Source of the DNA: Aquila chrysaetos chrysaetos
Lineage: Eukaryota; Chordata; Aves; Accipitriformes; Accipitridae
DNA length: 64,000 nt
Assembly: GCF_900496995.4 (NCBI RefSeq)
Contig: NC_044004.1
Location: 81,475,538 to 81,539,537, forward strand
Direction: 5' to 3'
Numbering within the stretch: position 1 is the stretch's first letter; every line of letters starts with the position of its first letter. Positions 11,501 through 26,105 of this stretch are shown in pieces. The position numbers and the translations under genes are program-made. The notes beneath the pieces are model-generated. The model worked only from the letters and a program-made list of their open reading frames with translations, had not been told where the DNA came from and searched no databases.

Positions 11501-14500
11501 GTCATATTTAGAGAGTAGGTCCATGGTCTTGTCTTTAATGTATTTACTTCACTGGTATTCTGAGCAAAGAATGTAGAAGCTACCATCTTTTCCACACAAG
11601 TTTGCCATTTTATGGTAGCTTTCTGGTATACTATCTGCGGTCTTTTTCATTATTTGTTTTTCAAGAAAACGACTCAGCACCTTTGACTTCTTTTAACGAT
11701 GTTCTTCCCTCACACCTCAGTTGTTTTAAAAACACCAAATGTATTTTTGCTAAGATTATATAATTTTATGCCATAGAAAGCCATTGCCATATTCTAAGAC
11801 AGTATAGATGGGTCAGGCTTTAATTTTTCAATAGGCTCTTACCACACTCCCTAGAAAAAGTAGCTGAACCAGTTTTACCAGAATTCCATTGCCATTTTTG
11901 AGTTTTCCTCCTGTAAATAGAGTATTTTTGTCATTTGTCAGACAGACTCTTACATGGCATAAGACTAGATATAGTCCTTGCACTCTGAACACGTGACAAT
12001 ATTTTAAAGGGAGAGAATGAGACAGCCGTAAAACAAGCAGCTCATAACGGCAAAGAAACCACGGATTTTGGTTCAGTCCAATTGTCTCATCACGCTGTGA
12101 GAGAGCGTACGGATCTCTGGCTGGCTTTAACCAAAGCTGAAGTACGTTATTTAGGAAGTTTTTACTGCACATCAAATAAAAAGTATAATAGCATAAAATT
12201 GCCACTGTACGTCAAACAGCATAATTCTCCTAGAATTCAATACAAGCAAAGTTTACTATTGGATCAAAATAAAATATTAAAAAAATCAAATGAAAATGGT
12301 GATTGTAAGTGACAGTTATCTGGCAGATGGGAACTGGCCAGATGCCTCTTCCCTAACGCCTCGCGTGTTCACTTGTTGTCCTTTTGTAGTTTGTAATGTC
12401 TGTTTAGATGGAAAAAGAAATTGGAGGTCTGGAAGAGCATATGTTACATGGAGTCCATAAAATTTATAATGAAAACTTCATAATTTTCTTACCACTTTAT
12501 TAAGTGCTAGTTATTTCTGTCAGACGTTGTCTGCAATAGCAAGACCTTGTTCCTATCCGTATCCATTTCACCTTAGTTCATCTTCAGTGCCCTCCCTATT
12601 GCGCTAAGGAAAAGCGCAAGTGTTTGACTCTATTCATGTGGCCACCAAGTCATGGCTACATTTTGCTTCTCAGTCTGCTTTCCGCTTGTTGTATTCCAGT
12701 TCTTCGCTGTCTCCTTCCTCTTCCTTCCTCCGAGGCTAAACCTCGGCTTCCTGGACAATGTATTTATAGGCTGAAATACTTTTGGTCTCTATTTGTACTC
12801 TGTGTCCCTGCACTCACATGTGTACCTGCATAGAAAGTATAAAATACTTATCTATAAAGATAAAAAAGATCCCTAAAAACAACCAGTAGGAGGTTTGTGT
12901 AAAATCACAGTGGCTACTGAGATTTTTAATTATTCTTTGATATCCGATGTTATTGAATATTTCATACTGTCTTGACCATCTTTTTCTTGTAATGCTCATT
13001 CTTGATCTCACATGAGTAAGGGCTGAGAATGAGGAGGGTTTTGCACACAGGATAAATCATTTCTGGAACTCCAGCTTCTAAATTATGCTCCATCTCTGTC
13101 TTTGGCTCTTAGTCACTTTCTGCCAATGAGATTGCATATCAGATCACTAAATAGGAAGAAATCTAATTTTCTAGTATGTGTGTAATTATTCATGTGTTGC
13201 TGAAAGCGAGGAGTAGCATAGTTGCTTTCGTATACAGTTTCACGTGGTGCTTGTAATTTTGTAGGAAAAAAATGAGAAATGAGTTAGAAGGCAGATGATT
13301 TGGCAACATCTTTCTGTTCCTGACGGTCTGCATCATGAACCGTGAAGTCTTTCCACAAGTACTGGAAGAACTGATGCTAGTGCTGGAGTTGGACACTGAT
13401 TGATTAGAGCCAGTGATACTGCCTTAATCTCCTTTACTTACTTTGCTGGCCTGTAGAGCTTCCTGATGGATGTGGTTTATATTCCATGGACAGGTCAGCA
13501 GACAGAGCTATACTAGGTGTTAGTACTGCCCACAGAAACTTTGCTGGAACCATATTCGGTAATATTAGGTGGCTTCTATCAGAAGACCACATGAAAACGT
13601 GTGCTCTACTGCAAATTTAGTTTGGAAGAATAACCAAGAAAAAGATAAATTTGGCAATACGGTTCAATTTCTTCCTTCTGGATTGATGTTGAATTACATC
13701 TTGTAATGTAGTACAACATCAAAGGCATGATTGAAGCGTAACATTTTGATTGACCCAAAACAATTTTTTAAATGTATGTTAGCAAAAATTTCCATTCGCA
13801 TTCCGATTGAAATCAAGTCTCAAAATCTCAAAGATTTGCAGAAAGAAACTTTTGTCATTCACATTCCCTTAACTCGTACTATTGAAGGCATGAATAGATG
13901 CCAGGGAGTCAGGTTACCATCCAACTAAATTGAGCTGTTGCACGCCATTAATTTAAGACAAAACAAAACACCTTAATCAGCCTCTGGGCTTGGATCACAG
14001 AATGTTGTGTAATAGAATATATTCAGATATTCACTTTTGTTTGCTGTTCCTTGTCAGAGTATGTATAACACCTAAGTTAACTGTGGGCTTCTTTTGGTAA
14101 AACTTCAAAAAGAAATGACTGATGTTAGTGAAAAAGGGAATATTGCCAATTGTCTCTAGCCAAGTGAAAGTAAAATTACGTGTTCATGTGCTTTTATGTC
14201 TCTTGCATGTGGAAACTACAGTACCTTTGTAGACATTTTCATTGCTTACATTTACAATTATCCAATAACATGATCTCATGATTATGTAGCAGCTCATCAG
14301 AGATTTTTACCTCATTTGCCACTGTCTGATTTAATAGTCTGTAATTTCCTAGTCTCTGATTGGAATGTGTTACCGGGCTATTTAATCAGATCCTTTAGTT
14401 ATATGTATATGTATATGAGAGGTAGCATGCAAAACTTGTGATTTCATCACTGCATGAAGTCTGCATATTCCGGATTTCTTTTTGCCAGCCTTTTCTAACA

Positions 14501-16394
14501 CTGCACCATTATTTCTTACTCAACCATCCTACCACTTGGCTTGTGCTGACAATGCCATACAACGTCCACAGTTTGGTCTATGTCATTTAAACATATAACA
14601 ATGGAGCCATTGCTGATCTGCAGTCAAAACATCTCTTCATTAAGACTCTTTGTTCTTTCCACAAGCTTTGTGTAAAATGAGGCAATTCATACTTGAAATA
14701 GTCTGAAATAGTCTTACCCGTCATGCTATCTAGTAGTCAAGAGCTACTCACAGCCAGCCTTGCTTGACCTTTATATCCACTTTTTTCTCCATCATTTCTT
14801 TCCTTGCTGGTTTCTTCTTGGTGCTTTTATGTATTAGGTATTCACTTACTAAAAGAGACGGTGGAGCATAAAATAAATTAAAAGGTTCTTTAACACCACG
14901 ATGCCAGTTCTTTGCAGTACAGCATTGGAGACTTACATTCTGTCTATGCTCCCCAACGTTTTCTTTTCCAAGAAGAATGTGAGTGAGCTCAGTACTTTGG
15001 TTTTAACATTCCAAGCATATTTGCATGTGTGTTAATAGTCTAGTCCACCTGTAGGAGCGTGCAGGAGAATTACAACTGTTGCTTGCACAAGAGAGCTACT
15101 TCAGCCTGGTTCCTTGCATTTCTTTTTATTTCAAGCTTGGTCTTTCAAATGGATTTTCTGAGTTTTCATGTAAGGAGTTGAATGTAAGTTAAATCCTCAG
15201 GAACGTATCGGTAAAATCTCTCTCCCTTACCCATTTAGCATTAAACTCACAAAAAAAATCTATTTGAGAGCAGTGCCACTGTGGTTGAACTTCATCCGTA
15301 TAAGGTTGAACTTTACCAAATGAGAAATGTACAGTGCAAAAATGTAAACATCTGTTCCTAAAAAGCCCCAAGTTTTTAAAAGTAGAAGTCAGTTTTCAAA
15401 GTGAATTCAGTAAGATTTTCCATCTTGATGAAGTCTCTTAAACTTTGCCCTCCTAGAGTAACTGGTATTGGTAATAACCGTACCACCATGCAGGAATTTG
15501 TTTACTCTGCACTGTTTGAGTGTGACTTAGATCAACATTAACAAATACTGAACTGCGAGCTTATTTCTTGACTGACAGATAAAGGAGAAACCGTTTCACA
15601 TACTATTGCCTTTGAAGCATATGCAAACACTGCTTGAGTTTGAATATTCTTACTAGAAATACATATTCTGCTTGTTTTTAATGTATTATTCTTCTGTTAC
15701 TATTTAGCATTTATTAGTAGTAGTAGATGTACTGTACTATCACCGAGGGATCTAACTGAGGCTAATTGTAATACAGCTCCGTTAAGCATTTTACAAGCAA
15801 AGGATAGGCACAATCACCGAAGTCAGAGCTGAAAGACACTGTGTTGTAATTAGACCCGTGTGGATGTGTATGCGTTATATGTAATCCGCAAGCTTTGCAC
15901 CGGACAACCTTGATTATAGGCTTAGGGCCTAAATTCCTCTTTACTTAAATGTACACATTTGGCCAAAGCGAACATCCCGTGTTACAAAGGTTCCTGAAAA
16001 TCAGCATTAGACACTTAAAAGGTAAAGGCCCCATGTGTGTATGAAACATTAGAGCATCGCTTGTAAAACAATAATCAGTTTCCTTTAATTTGAAGTTGAG
16101 TTGGGGTTTGGGTTTGTTTTGCTTTTTAAACAGCAGATCCTTCAGTGAAGGACAGAAGATACAAGCATGATAGGAAAGAGGATTGATCTTGACATGTGTT
16201 TAATTTCCTCGTGAATACAGGAGTACACTGAAGCCAAATCAGTGTAAAGCAGCAATATAACACCATGTCCTTTGGTCATAGAAAAGGAAGAAAAATGGCC
16301 ATTGTGCCAGCTGAGGAATGACAGAATACCTTTGTTGCGGCTGTTCTTCTGACAGCCTTTCAGCTGTCACCTTCCACTTTGCCTTCCATTTTAA

Positions 16395-17835
<1,441 letters not shown>

Positions 17836-18232
17836 TAGTTAGCATTTTGGTCTGGGAGTTAATTGATTTGGGCAGGGGAAGGGAGTTCTGCTCTACGTGT
17901 TTTTCTGTCTGTTTTTGCTGTGCTCATTCACACATCATAGGACACCTTGGAGAGTGGAGGAAAGTTTCAGGTATTTGGAAGGAGAAAGTCAAGATATATA
18001 AAAGAAAAAACAAACAAACCATAGATAAGTAATTCTCATACATTTTTTTTCTATTGGGGAAATGAGAAAACCATGCTGTGAGTATACTTAAAAGAAAGGT
18101 CACTAAATCGTGTGATTACGGTGATTGCAACTAACAGTCAGCACTTCTGGTGAGTGTGTGATGTATTGGGGAAGACATTGTAGTCACTCAGTCCGTACTG
18201 CTGAGGATCTGATCGGCTGTCTTTTTTGTATT

Positions 18233-18302
18233 GGGGGGGGGGTGGGGGGTGGTGTATATGAAAACATCAATATATATTATATATATATATATGTATATAT
18301 AT
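18233..18302. repeat. G-run plus (TA)n low-complexity tract
   Basis: Two runs of ten and six G, split by single T bases, are followed after about 20 bases by alternating TA sequence broken once by a G. The G-rich part could fold as a G-quadruplex in the CAMK2D sense strand. Direct observation; function unknown. Confidence 0.85.
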
Positions 18303-18731
18303 TACAATCACGCCAGGTATAAGAAAGAAAAATTACCTATAGAGTGGATTTAATAAAGTTTTGGAGGATCGTGTAATGTAGGTAACCATTTTAGAGCAGA
18401 CTTGACTCAACAGGAAATAAAATACTGTAAATGAAGATACCAGCTTATCCAGTAATTCTTGAGAAATGTCTGAGCATAAAATGGGATTATTGTATTCCTA
18501 AATTCTCTTCCATCTCCAAAACAGCATTTGCCATATTTTTCCTTAATATGTTTCCTTTCATTACTGCAGCTTTTTAGTTTTCATAGATATCAGCACTTAA
18601 TAAAATATGTCACAAGAGTGAGTTAAAAGCTGAATTATTTTCACTGAAAATATTAAGTACAAATGTCATTAGAAACTAGATACAGCAGTGAAACTGAAGT
18701 ATTGGGAAACTCAAGATGGTGGCCCCCATTT

Positions 18732-18763
18732 TATTTAATCCATGTACACACATGGATTAAATA
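18732..18763. repeat. Perfect 14-bp inverted repeat
   Basis: Arms TATTTAATCCATGT (18732-18745) and ACATGGATTAAATA (18750-18763) are exactly complementary around a four-base ACAC loop. It lies about 250 bases upstream of the last large hub exon of CAMK2D. It may be a chance AT-rich stem or a short transposon remnant. Confidence 0.9.
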
Positions 18764-19010
18764 ATATATACTATTAAACATTTGATTGGTTTCCTCATAG
18801 GAAAGGGGAAAACATACTTTATGCTGTGACTGTGCTCATTTCTACAGTGTACTTGAGCTAGTTATCAGTCGTGATTATCAGTAAACAATAATTATTACTT
18901 TGTATCTGCTAAGCTTGAGATTCTTGTTTTGTAAAATGGGGTGAGATGAGTTATTTTGGCTTACATAGAGAAAATTTAATTTATCCTCTATGTGTGTGTT
19001 TGCTTCCTAG

Positions 19011-19239
19011 CTTTATCCAAAAGTAATAAGCCAATCCACACCATTATCCTCAATCCTCATGTCCACCTTGTGGGTGACGACGCTGCTTGCATTGCATATA
19101 TACGGCTCACACAGTACATGGATGGAAGTGGGATGCCAAAGACTATGCAGTCAGAGGAAACACGGGTCTGGCACCGTCGTGATGGGAAGTGGCAGAACGT
19201 TCATTTTCACCGTTCAGGGTCACCAACAGTACCTATCAA
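19011..19239 (+). CDS. CAMK2D: CAMK2D hub-domain exon 3 (229 bp)
   Basis: Completes most of the CaMKII-delta hub domain. Seen: acceptor TGCTTCCTAG, two bases closing an Ala codon, 75 codons from [20 protein letters not shown] through [20 protein letters not shown] to [13 protein letters not shown], then AA before GTAAGA. The [26 protein letters not shown] core and the [17 protein letters not shown] strand are the most conserved hub sequences. The SGSPTVPI end fits the delta paralogue rather than alpha. The last codon (AA plus one base) becomes Asn if joined to the exon at 24060, giving the short, tail-less C terminus. Confidence 0.98.
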
Positions 19240-22200
19240 GTAAGAAACAATTCAGATCACAAGCTTAAACTACATAGGTCAGATCAGATAGTCTAATAGC
19301 TGCTTTTGGCCTTAAAAACTATGAAACCATCCTCTTGATAGTACAATTTCTTGTGGTCATTTACGCAGTGTGTGTTCTATTCAGTAGTGTGCATATAGTT
19401 GGTGCTAATGTTTTTAAAATAATGCTTTCTTTGTTGTTTTTTCAACTGTGATGCCCACTGATCCAACTCAGTCCCTGAACTGACAGCTTGAAGAGCAGAA
19501 AAATGTTTTAATGTAGATAAGGCTTGATACAAGTCACACAAAATAGGATCGGAAAACCTGAAATAGAATTTCAGGAAAACCTGAAAAAATAAAAAGCAAT
19601 AGGATACATGGAGCTGTTAGAGCTGATCGGAAAGTTTCAAGGAAAAAAGTATCACTGTTCTGAAAAACTGAAGTTTGAGTAATATTTGTTGCGATTTCCA
19701 GCCACCTCTACTTACTCAGGCGTAGTTATGTTCACTGCAAGTTGATTTTGAGCCAGTTTACGTATTTACTTTGTAAATTAAGTCATACAAGTACCTATCA
19801 CATTCTTATCTCTTTCCCCACACTCTCTTTGCTTAACTGCTCAACAGTCACTGTCTGATAGTTACGACATCTGTGTGGGTAAGCCTCAGATCTCTCTTTT
19901 GTTCATTCGGGCATCTCTGCATGCCCTCTCATACCCTGGGAGTCATGCCATGGCTCAGCGCGCGCAAACCTGAATTCCTTGAGCCAGACTTTCAGCAGTG
20001 TAAATTACAGCACGCTTATAGTTTCAATAACAGGATAAAGAGTCACGGCTCCTTCAAGAGGTTCTGCTCAAGTCCTTTGCTTTTCTTCTGCTTGCAGCCT
20101 TCGCTAATGCTGCTGTGTCCCTCGGAGCGTGACCTCACTGACTTCTGGCTTAGGTTAGGCTGTTTCCAAATCAGGCAGCACTGGTATAGGCCGTGGTTTG
20201 CTCAGGTGCAAGCCCTCTTTGTAGGTTGTAATTACATCCGTGTGAGGTGTCTTAATGTGGATAGTGGCTAAATTTCCTGGTGTGGATGTTAAGAGCTTAG
20301 ATTTCATCCTTCAAACTTCATCATGACCCATATTTTACTTGCAACACTATTCTCCCATATGAAATAATACTAGATAAAGTAAGGAACATGATAGAATGAA
20401 GTGTTAAACTTCAGTGGGGATGAAATTTTTAGTTGTGGGTTTTTGGTTTTTTTAATTTAGGAAAAAAGTAATCAATTATCTCGTGATAACTATTGTATTT
20501 TATTTAAAGATGTGAAACCAATGGGAGCAGGAACCATGTCGTCCTTTGTTTTTCACATTCCAGCTGCACTGCCAGTGTTTCAAGAGATAATATTGAAAGA
20601 GTAGTTACATTTTCTTGAAATGCAGTGTTACGCAGATTTTTGATGTTTTCATAGAGGACTGTTTTGTCAAGGGATCTGAGCTGGGTATGTGTAGAGTCAG
20701 AAAGCATAAGTGAAACAGGTTCACCTGTCCCAGTGCACACTGGACAGTAAATGTTTATAGCAGAATGAAATTAATTGGACTAGACAATTATTTAATCTTT
20801 TCTTTTGTTTGGTGTCCCGTCCCATCCCCCTGTCATCCCCCCTGTTTTTTGAGAAGGATTGGGGTGGGGGGTCAATATTTATTTTTTTTTTTTAATTTAA
20901 CCATATTTATAGGAAACAACCCTAAAGAGAAAAGGTAATTTATAACACTCATTCTTAGGCACCAAAACCAGAAGGCAACAAAATAGCCATCTTATTACTA
21001 TTTTCATGGAATATTATAGAATTTGCCAAATAATTCTTGCGATAATTCTTTCAGTAATACTTCATAGAGATACACTGAATAGCTTCTGCAGCTTCTTCCT
21101 TTTGAGGTGCAATGTTGTAACAGGAGCCTTAATACTTAGTTCACGTAACTTGTACCTGTGCGATGGGCTGCTGTGTGCTGTGACACGTACTGCTCCTATG
21201 AACACTCGCCAGAGGTAGTTTCTCTGGAATATAAAGGACATGCAGTAGCTGCCGCAGAGCGACTCCTGGCCCTTCAGACTGCACATCTCAAGGGAATGCA
21301 GTCGTACATACAGAACTGAGATTTGCCTCTCAGAAGCAGTGCCAGTATTTAGGACTTGTGTAATGTCAGTTCTTTACAGCTGCTCATGCTCTGTAATAGA
21401 GATAAGGATTTCTGCTAAGGATCGCAGGAGAAGAAGCTGAGAGGTAATTTTTTTGAGACTTCAGGGTTGCATCTATTTCAGCGGGTGTTCTGAGCCTATG
21501 GGGTCAGACAGAGGAAATTTCAGGATTGTGAGAGGGTATCCAAGCTGAAAAGGTCAGAGGAGGAGTAGCGGCTCAAAGCCTTAGAGCATGGCTAAGGCTT
21601 AAGGAGAGATGCTCTGAGATTGCAACATAGCCCTAGATATGTATCCCCTATGTAGCACTGGCAACAATGTCATATAAATCCCTTACCTAACCCTCATCTT
21701 GAATTCAGAGCAGGTTTTTTGGACTTGCTCATATCACTGTTCTAAAATATCATTGGTCTGATGGTTAGAAACCTTACTTTCCAGTATTAATTTTAGTTGT
21801 ATTCAGTGTATCCTTGATTATTCTTAATTCATTGTTGTTCTCCTATACTGGGGATAGGTATGCAGACATGAGCTGTTTTATATGAAGGGTGATTAGATTA
21901 CTTCCCTCCTTCTATTTTCATAGGATAAATAAACAATGCTAACTTGGTTGGCTTTTTTTGATACGATCTCCATTTTCCTGACTACCTTAATAGTTCTTCA
22001 CTGTCTTTTCTGGTTTGAGGTTTGTCTTTTCATTAGCTTGGGTTCTTCTGAAATACCGTGTACACTTGTGGTCAGGGCTTTATTTAAATTCACAATGTCT
22101 TTCTTTTCCTTGTTGAGAACGCCACACCTGCTATGTTCTGGTGTGATTTTTGCACTTTTGTCATCTACATCACATCAGCAGATCATCTAAGACACCCATG

Positions 22201-23444
22201 TATTAATCCTCAATTGTCATTTCCATCCAAAGAGTATATAGAAACTTTTGCTGACCGTGCAGCTTTGTACTTCCTATTATTACACGTGACATTTCTGGAT
22301 TACCCAGCCCTCAAGGTTACTTGGTTCTTCTTGCACAATACTCCTGTTTTCCTTTGTATTTATAGTGCCTTCCCTCTAAGTGTAAGTATACTATGTGAGA
22401 TCAATCCTATTGCTTGTGCTCAGGTCATTTGCAAAGACTAGTGAGTCTCCTTTAGGCTGATATTTCCCTGTTCAGCCCAAGCATTTTCACGTGTCTTTTA
22501 GTTACTTTACATATTCTTTCTTTAATCCCCATCTTCTCAGGTTTAACTGGTAGATTCCCATGTAGCGCCATGCTAGAACTTGCCTTCTATAACCCATCCT
22601 GACCATCTTTTAGACTGCCTTGAACTTCACCTTTACTTTTCCCAGTCAGAGCAGCAGTGTACCAATAACTCCATTTTGGAAAACTACAGAAGAAATTTAA
22701 TTAAAATAGTGTTCTAGATTATCCTTCCTTTCTTTTCTCGTATTTGAAATGTATACAGTCTGCAGCTATTTATTTAATTATTACCAATACACAGCAGTTA
22801 ATAATGGCATTTCCACAATAAAAAAGTATCTCACACACAAAGTCTGAAGAAGAATTTCAAATCTAATAAACTTGCAAAAGCAATTATAGCTGTGATCTGC
22901 TTTTGCAAACGCCGTATCCTAGATTATGTCAAATAGTTGCTGCAAGCACAGTAGCTTGCTTGTTTTCAGAACTATGGTAAGGAGTGTGCATAAATCTAAG
23001 GAAAGAACTGAGCTCTTTGGTAGTTACAGGTATATGGAAATGTTTCCTTATGCAGACAATTTATTTGGAAAAGAATATGAGCACAAATGTATCTTTAGTT
23101 TACAAATAAGTTTTATTTGTAGTTTTTTCTGCAAGTCAGACAAGACAAACTTTGGTTTCTGTCTTGTCCTTTGCTTCTCTCTGAGTGATATGACTGATGG
23201 TAGGAAATTTTTTTCTGTATTCCATTCTTAAGAACTTGTGGTAGAGTGTTTCTGCAGAACTGTGTCTGCATATACACAGAGAGTGGACCTGCATGATATG
23301 GGCAGTCAAAGGGCTATTGGATCTAAAACTGACTCCCAAACCTAAATTCAGACCTGAGGCTCCCAGGCTTATAGTCCCTCACTTATCACACTTACACCTT
23401 CATATACTTTCGTAAGTTAAATACCGAACAGCAGGAAGACTTAA

Positions 23445-23540
23445 GTAAAGAGTTTGTTCTGTGTTTGTACAGTGCCTAGCACAGCGGGATCCCAATCATG
23501 ACTTCGGCCCCTAGATGCTACGGTAATACAAATGATATTA
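23445..23540 (+). mobile_element. Ancient retroposon tail-like fragment
   Basis: The stretch GTACAGTGCCTAGCACAG, followed by a CTACGGTAATACAAAT ending, resembles the 3' tail of old amniote SINE/CR1-type retroposons. Recognition is from general pattern memory and the family is not certain. Confidence 0.45.
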
Positions 23541-23724
23541 TAAGCTGAGTTAGTTAACTACTTGCTTTTGTGTTCCTTTTCTTTCGTTTTCTCTTTGCAT
23601 ATGGCTCTAGCATGTCTTGCATGTAAACGACATCTGATTCCTCCTTGTTACTTGGTTCGATTTTTGTATGAGAATCTCAGTCCGTGGCAGTGTCTGTAAT
23701 GTACATGCTGAGGAACTAAGTTAA

Positions 23725-23885
23725 ACTCAGAGATTCACATCTGAATTCTGCCCTCCTTCCTTTAACAAATCGGTTAAGGCACTTTTGCTTCCTGCCTCAG
23801 TTTCCTTTTTTATTTTAACAGCCTCTCTGGCATGTTGTAAAGATGGAAAATGTCTGTAAAGTGTTTTGAGAAATAAAAGCATGCT
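23725..23885 (+). mobile_element. MIR/L2-like ancient fragment
   Basis: Contains CTGCCTCAGTTTCC and, further on, TGTAAAGTGTTTTGAGA, a spacing typical of MIR/L2-type elements. Heavily diverged; assigned by motif only. Confidence 0.4.
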
Positions 23886-23898
23886 TTGCCTGAGCATT

Positions 23899-23912
23899 CC
23901 CCCCCCCCCCCC
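23899..23912. repeat. C14 homopolymer
   Basis: Fourteen C bases in a row, followed by GGG. Length may be unreliable in sequencing. Confidence 0.9.
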
Positions 23913-24059
23913 GGGTTTTCTTCACAATGTTGTCTTAAATGATCTTGAGAAGATTTTTTTTTAATAGTATTGGCTAACACATGAGCATGTATTGTTATCT
24001 GGTAGTGATGTTACTTCAGTAATTGCAATCTGTTGTTTTTTTTTTCTCCTTCCTCGTAG

Positions 24060-24063
24060 CTAA
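24060..24063 (+). CDS. CAMK2D: CAMK2D terminal exon: last codon base and stop
   Basis: Acceptor CTTCCTCGTAG is followed by C TAA. Joined to the AA left by the exon ending at 19239 it gives AAC TAA, so the protein ends SGSPTVPIN. This is the C terminus known for CaMKII-delta variants that lack the extra tail. The pyrimidine tract before the acceptor (17 T then CTCC) is strong. Everything after 24063 in this exon is untranslated. Confidence 0.93.
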
Positions 24064-25710
24064 AAATATCAGCGGTGCCGCTCTTGCATTTTCTGTACCC
24101 AACGCACCTGGTTGATTACCATCTTGGCCATCCCGTTCTCTTCATGCATGTTTCTGAGTGCATGAAGTTGTGAAGGTTCTTCATGTAACACATTTGTGAT
24201 GCACCATGTTGCTGTATATTCCATCTGTACACTGTTAACATTTCAATGAAGGTAATGTTCCATGCAAATAGAGAACAACAAGGCATAAAAGACAAAAAAA
24301 ATATTTGCTGGACAGCAGTAGATACAGAATACATTTGTCACTTTCTCCATTTATGCCAAGTTTTGACAGACAACTTTAAAAATTATCCTGTTTATTAAAA
24401 AAAAAAAAGAAAAAAAAAGTACATTTTACCCTCTTTTTTTAAGAACTGTTTTTTGACTCCTCCTTTTCCCCTGAGTCCCAGGGTTTTGCTTTGGTTCTGG
24501 TAGGAATGGTTAGGATTTCCGCTGGCAGCTCCATTGCTGTAAAACAGATTTTTATTATAGCATGTAGATGGACGAAATCACTGATAAATGTGGAAGTGAT
24601 AATATCTTGGCTTTGTACCAGCTGAAGCCTTCTTAGTTTATTAGTCTGTGTAAACTGGAAAACTCTCATCATTTGCTGGCTTCGTCAATTCAGAATTAAC
24701 TGTCAATGTTCCGGTGAGCCAGCAGCTTCTTTTTTTTCTTTTGAGTCTTTACCTTTGCTTTCTTACTATGCTAATTGAAAATTTCTGTTGGATGATTAAG
24801 CAAAATGAAAAATTGTAGGGAACTAACTGATGATTGAGGAGCAGGTTTTGAGGATTAAGATGAGAGAATAGAGAAAGATTTTTAATCGCTTTTAGGTGTA
24901 CTGTAAATTTTTTAAGGAGGCTTTAAAAAATACGGAATTTTGGTTCAGCTATAGACCAGTTGTGTGGTTAATATACTCGAGAAATATTAGGCCTTAAAAG
25001 CTTAGTATGAAGAGTTTACTTACTTTACACTGCTGCTGTTGCTTCTCTGGAAATGTATTATGGATACACCGGTTTTCTAATAAGATTGTAACACTTTACC
25101 ACAGATTTGTTTCTCCCCTCTCTTCCCCCTCAATCTGCTCTTGGTTTCTTAAAATCCTTGTGCAGCGTACAGTATCAAGGACAGCAGTCTTCGCAGCATT
25201 ACCAACTTGGTTTGGCCCCTCATCCGTTGCTGCGAACGCCTGTACGCTGCCCAGGGAATGCTCTCGGTGTCGGTTCAGAACACAAGCTTTGTAATAGGGA
25301 CTATATCTGCTTCCCTTATGTTGCTGTGAAAATACGTCCTTGCAAGCACTTAGGTTTGTTCCCTTCCTTTTTTAATAGAAAAATACAGGGATCGGTTATT
25401 TCTTTTTTTTCTTTTGTTAATTGTTCTGTTACCAACAGGGCTAACTGTTTTCTGCAGCGCTGTATAGTGCATGATATCTCAATCAATATCCTTTTTAGCG
25501 GTTAAAAATTTACAACTCGGCAGCCTGGAGTTTTTAAAATGGGAACCCTTCCTAATTTGTATCATTTCACCTTTCTGTGTTGATTACTAATCAAAAGCAG
25601 TTCTTAAACATTTTGATGTTGTTACTAGTGGATGTATGGTAGATGGATTTAAGCTTCTCTGATAATTACTACATGATTTTAAACAATATATATTTAAAAT
25701 AAGCATCTAC

Positions 25711-25716
25711 AATAAA
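25711..25716 (+). terminator. CAMK2D: Proximal AATAAA polyadenylation signal of CAMK2D
   Basis: Canonical AATAAA, followed by TGTGTTGAG within a few bases. Use would give a 3'UTR of about 1.65 kb. Confidence 0.6.
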
Positions 25717-26077
25717 TGTGTTGAGCCATATTAACCTGCCGATGGGATCTGTGAAAAAAGTAATGGCCTCATTTTTTTTCTCAATAATTTCTTTACTTTT
25801 TTTTGTGAAGCGGCTATAAGTGGCATAACTGTATTTAAAATTAACAAATTAGGTGTAGGGTGGTTTTTTTTTTATACTTTTAACATAGCATGTGGTGTTG
25901 ACGTATTACTGTAGACCAAGTTTGTCTTCCACACCAAGACGTGAGGAAATTGTGATTTGTTCTCTCCACCACAATTGAATTATACACTTCTGTCATTTTG
26001 GAACACTGCAGTTTACCATGGGACACAGTGTACATATTTCTTGCCATAATGGTAAATGATTGATATATTTAAGGATT

Positions 26078-26083
26078 AATAAA
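26078..26083 (+). terminator. CAMK2D: Distal AATAAA polyadenylation signal of CAMK2D
   Basis: Canonical AATAAA followed 20-30 bases later by a GT-rich element. It is the last strong signal before sequence composition changes, so it is the likely main end of the gene. Confidence 0.6.
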
Positions 26084-26105
26084 TTTGTGATTTCTGCTGA
26101 CATTG

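Larger units (their letters stand above)
19240..24059. other. Last CAMK2D intron; delta tail exon not found
   Basis: A 4.8 kb intron. Mammalian CAMK2D has an optional exon here encoding a 21-residue tail after VPIK; a search by eye for its PPCIPNGKEN coding pattern found nothing. The intron contains ancient retroposon-like stretches at about 23445-23540 and 23725-23885 and a C14 run at 23899-23912. The open frames at 19873-20271 and 21936-22441 have no recognisable domain. Confidence 0.6.
24064..26105 (+). other. CAMK2D: CAMK2D 3' untranslated region
   Basis: AT-rich sequence after the stop, with a short GC-richer stretch at 25120-25290. It contains A-runs at 24392-24418 and two AATAAA signals, 25711-25716 and 26078-26083. 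The second is followed by TTGTGATT and a TG-rich TGTGCTTGTGTTTT block, a good cleavage context, so the end is placed near 26105. Open frames on either strand here (24439-24672 minus, 25007-25505 plus) are taken as shadows in UTR. The exact end is not fixed without 3' reads. Confidence 0.7.

Noticed and set aside
19699..19800. TTTCCAG then CCACCTCTAC as the CaMKII-delta tail exon
   Set aside because: The translation does not resemble the known tail in any frame.
21800..21850. Minus-strand GAACAACAATGAA resembling the mammalian ankyrin-B end
   Set aside because: Lies inside the last CAMK2D intron, would overlap the two genes by kilobases, and the stop is out of frame; judged a chance match.
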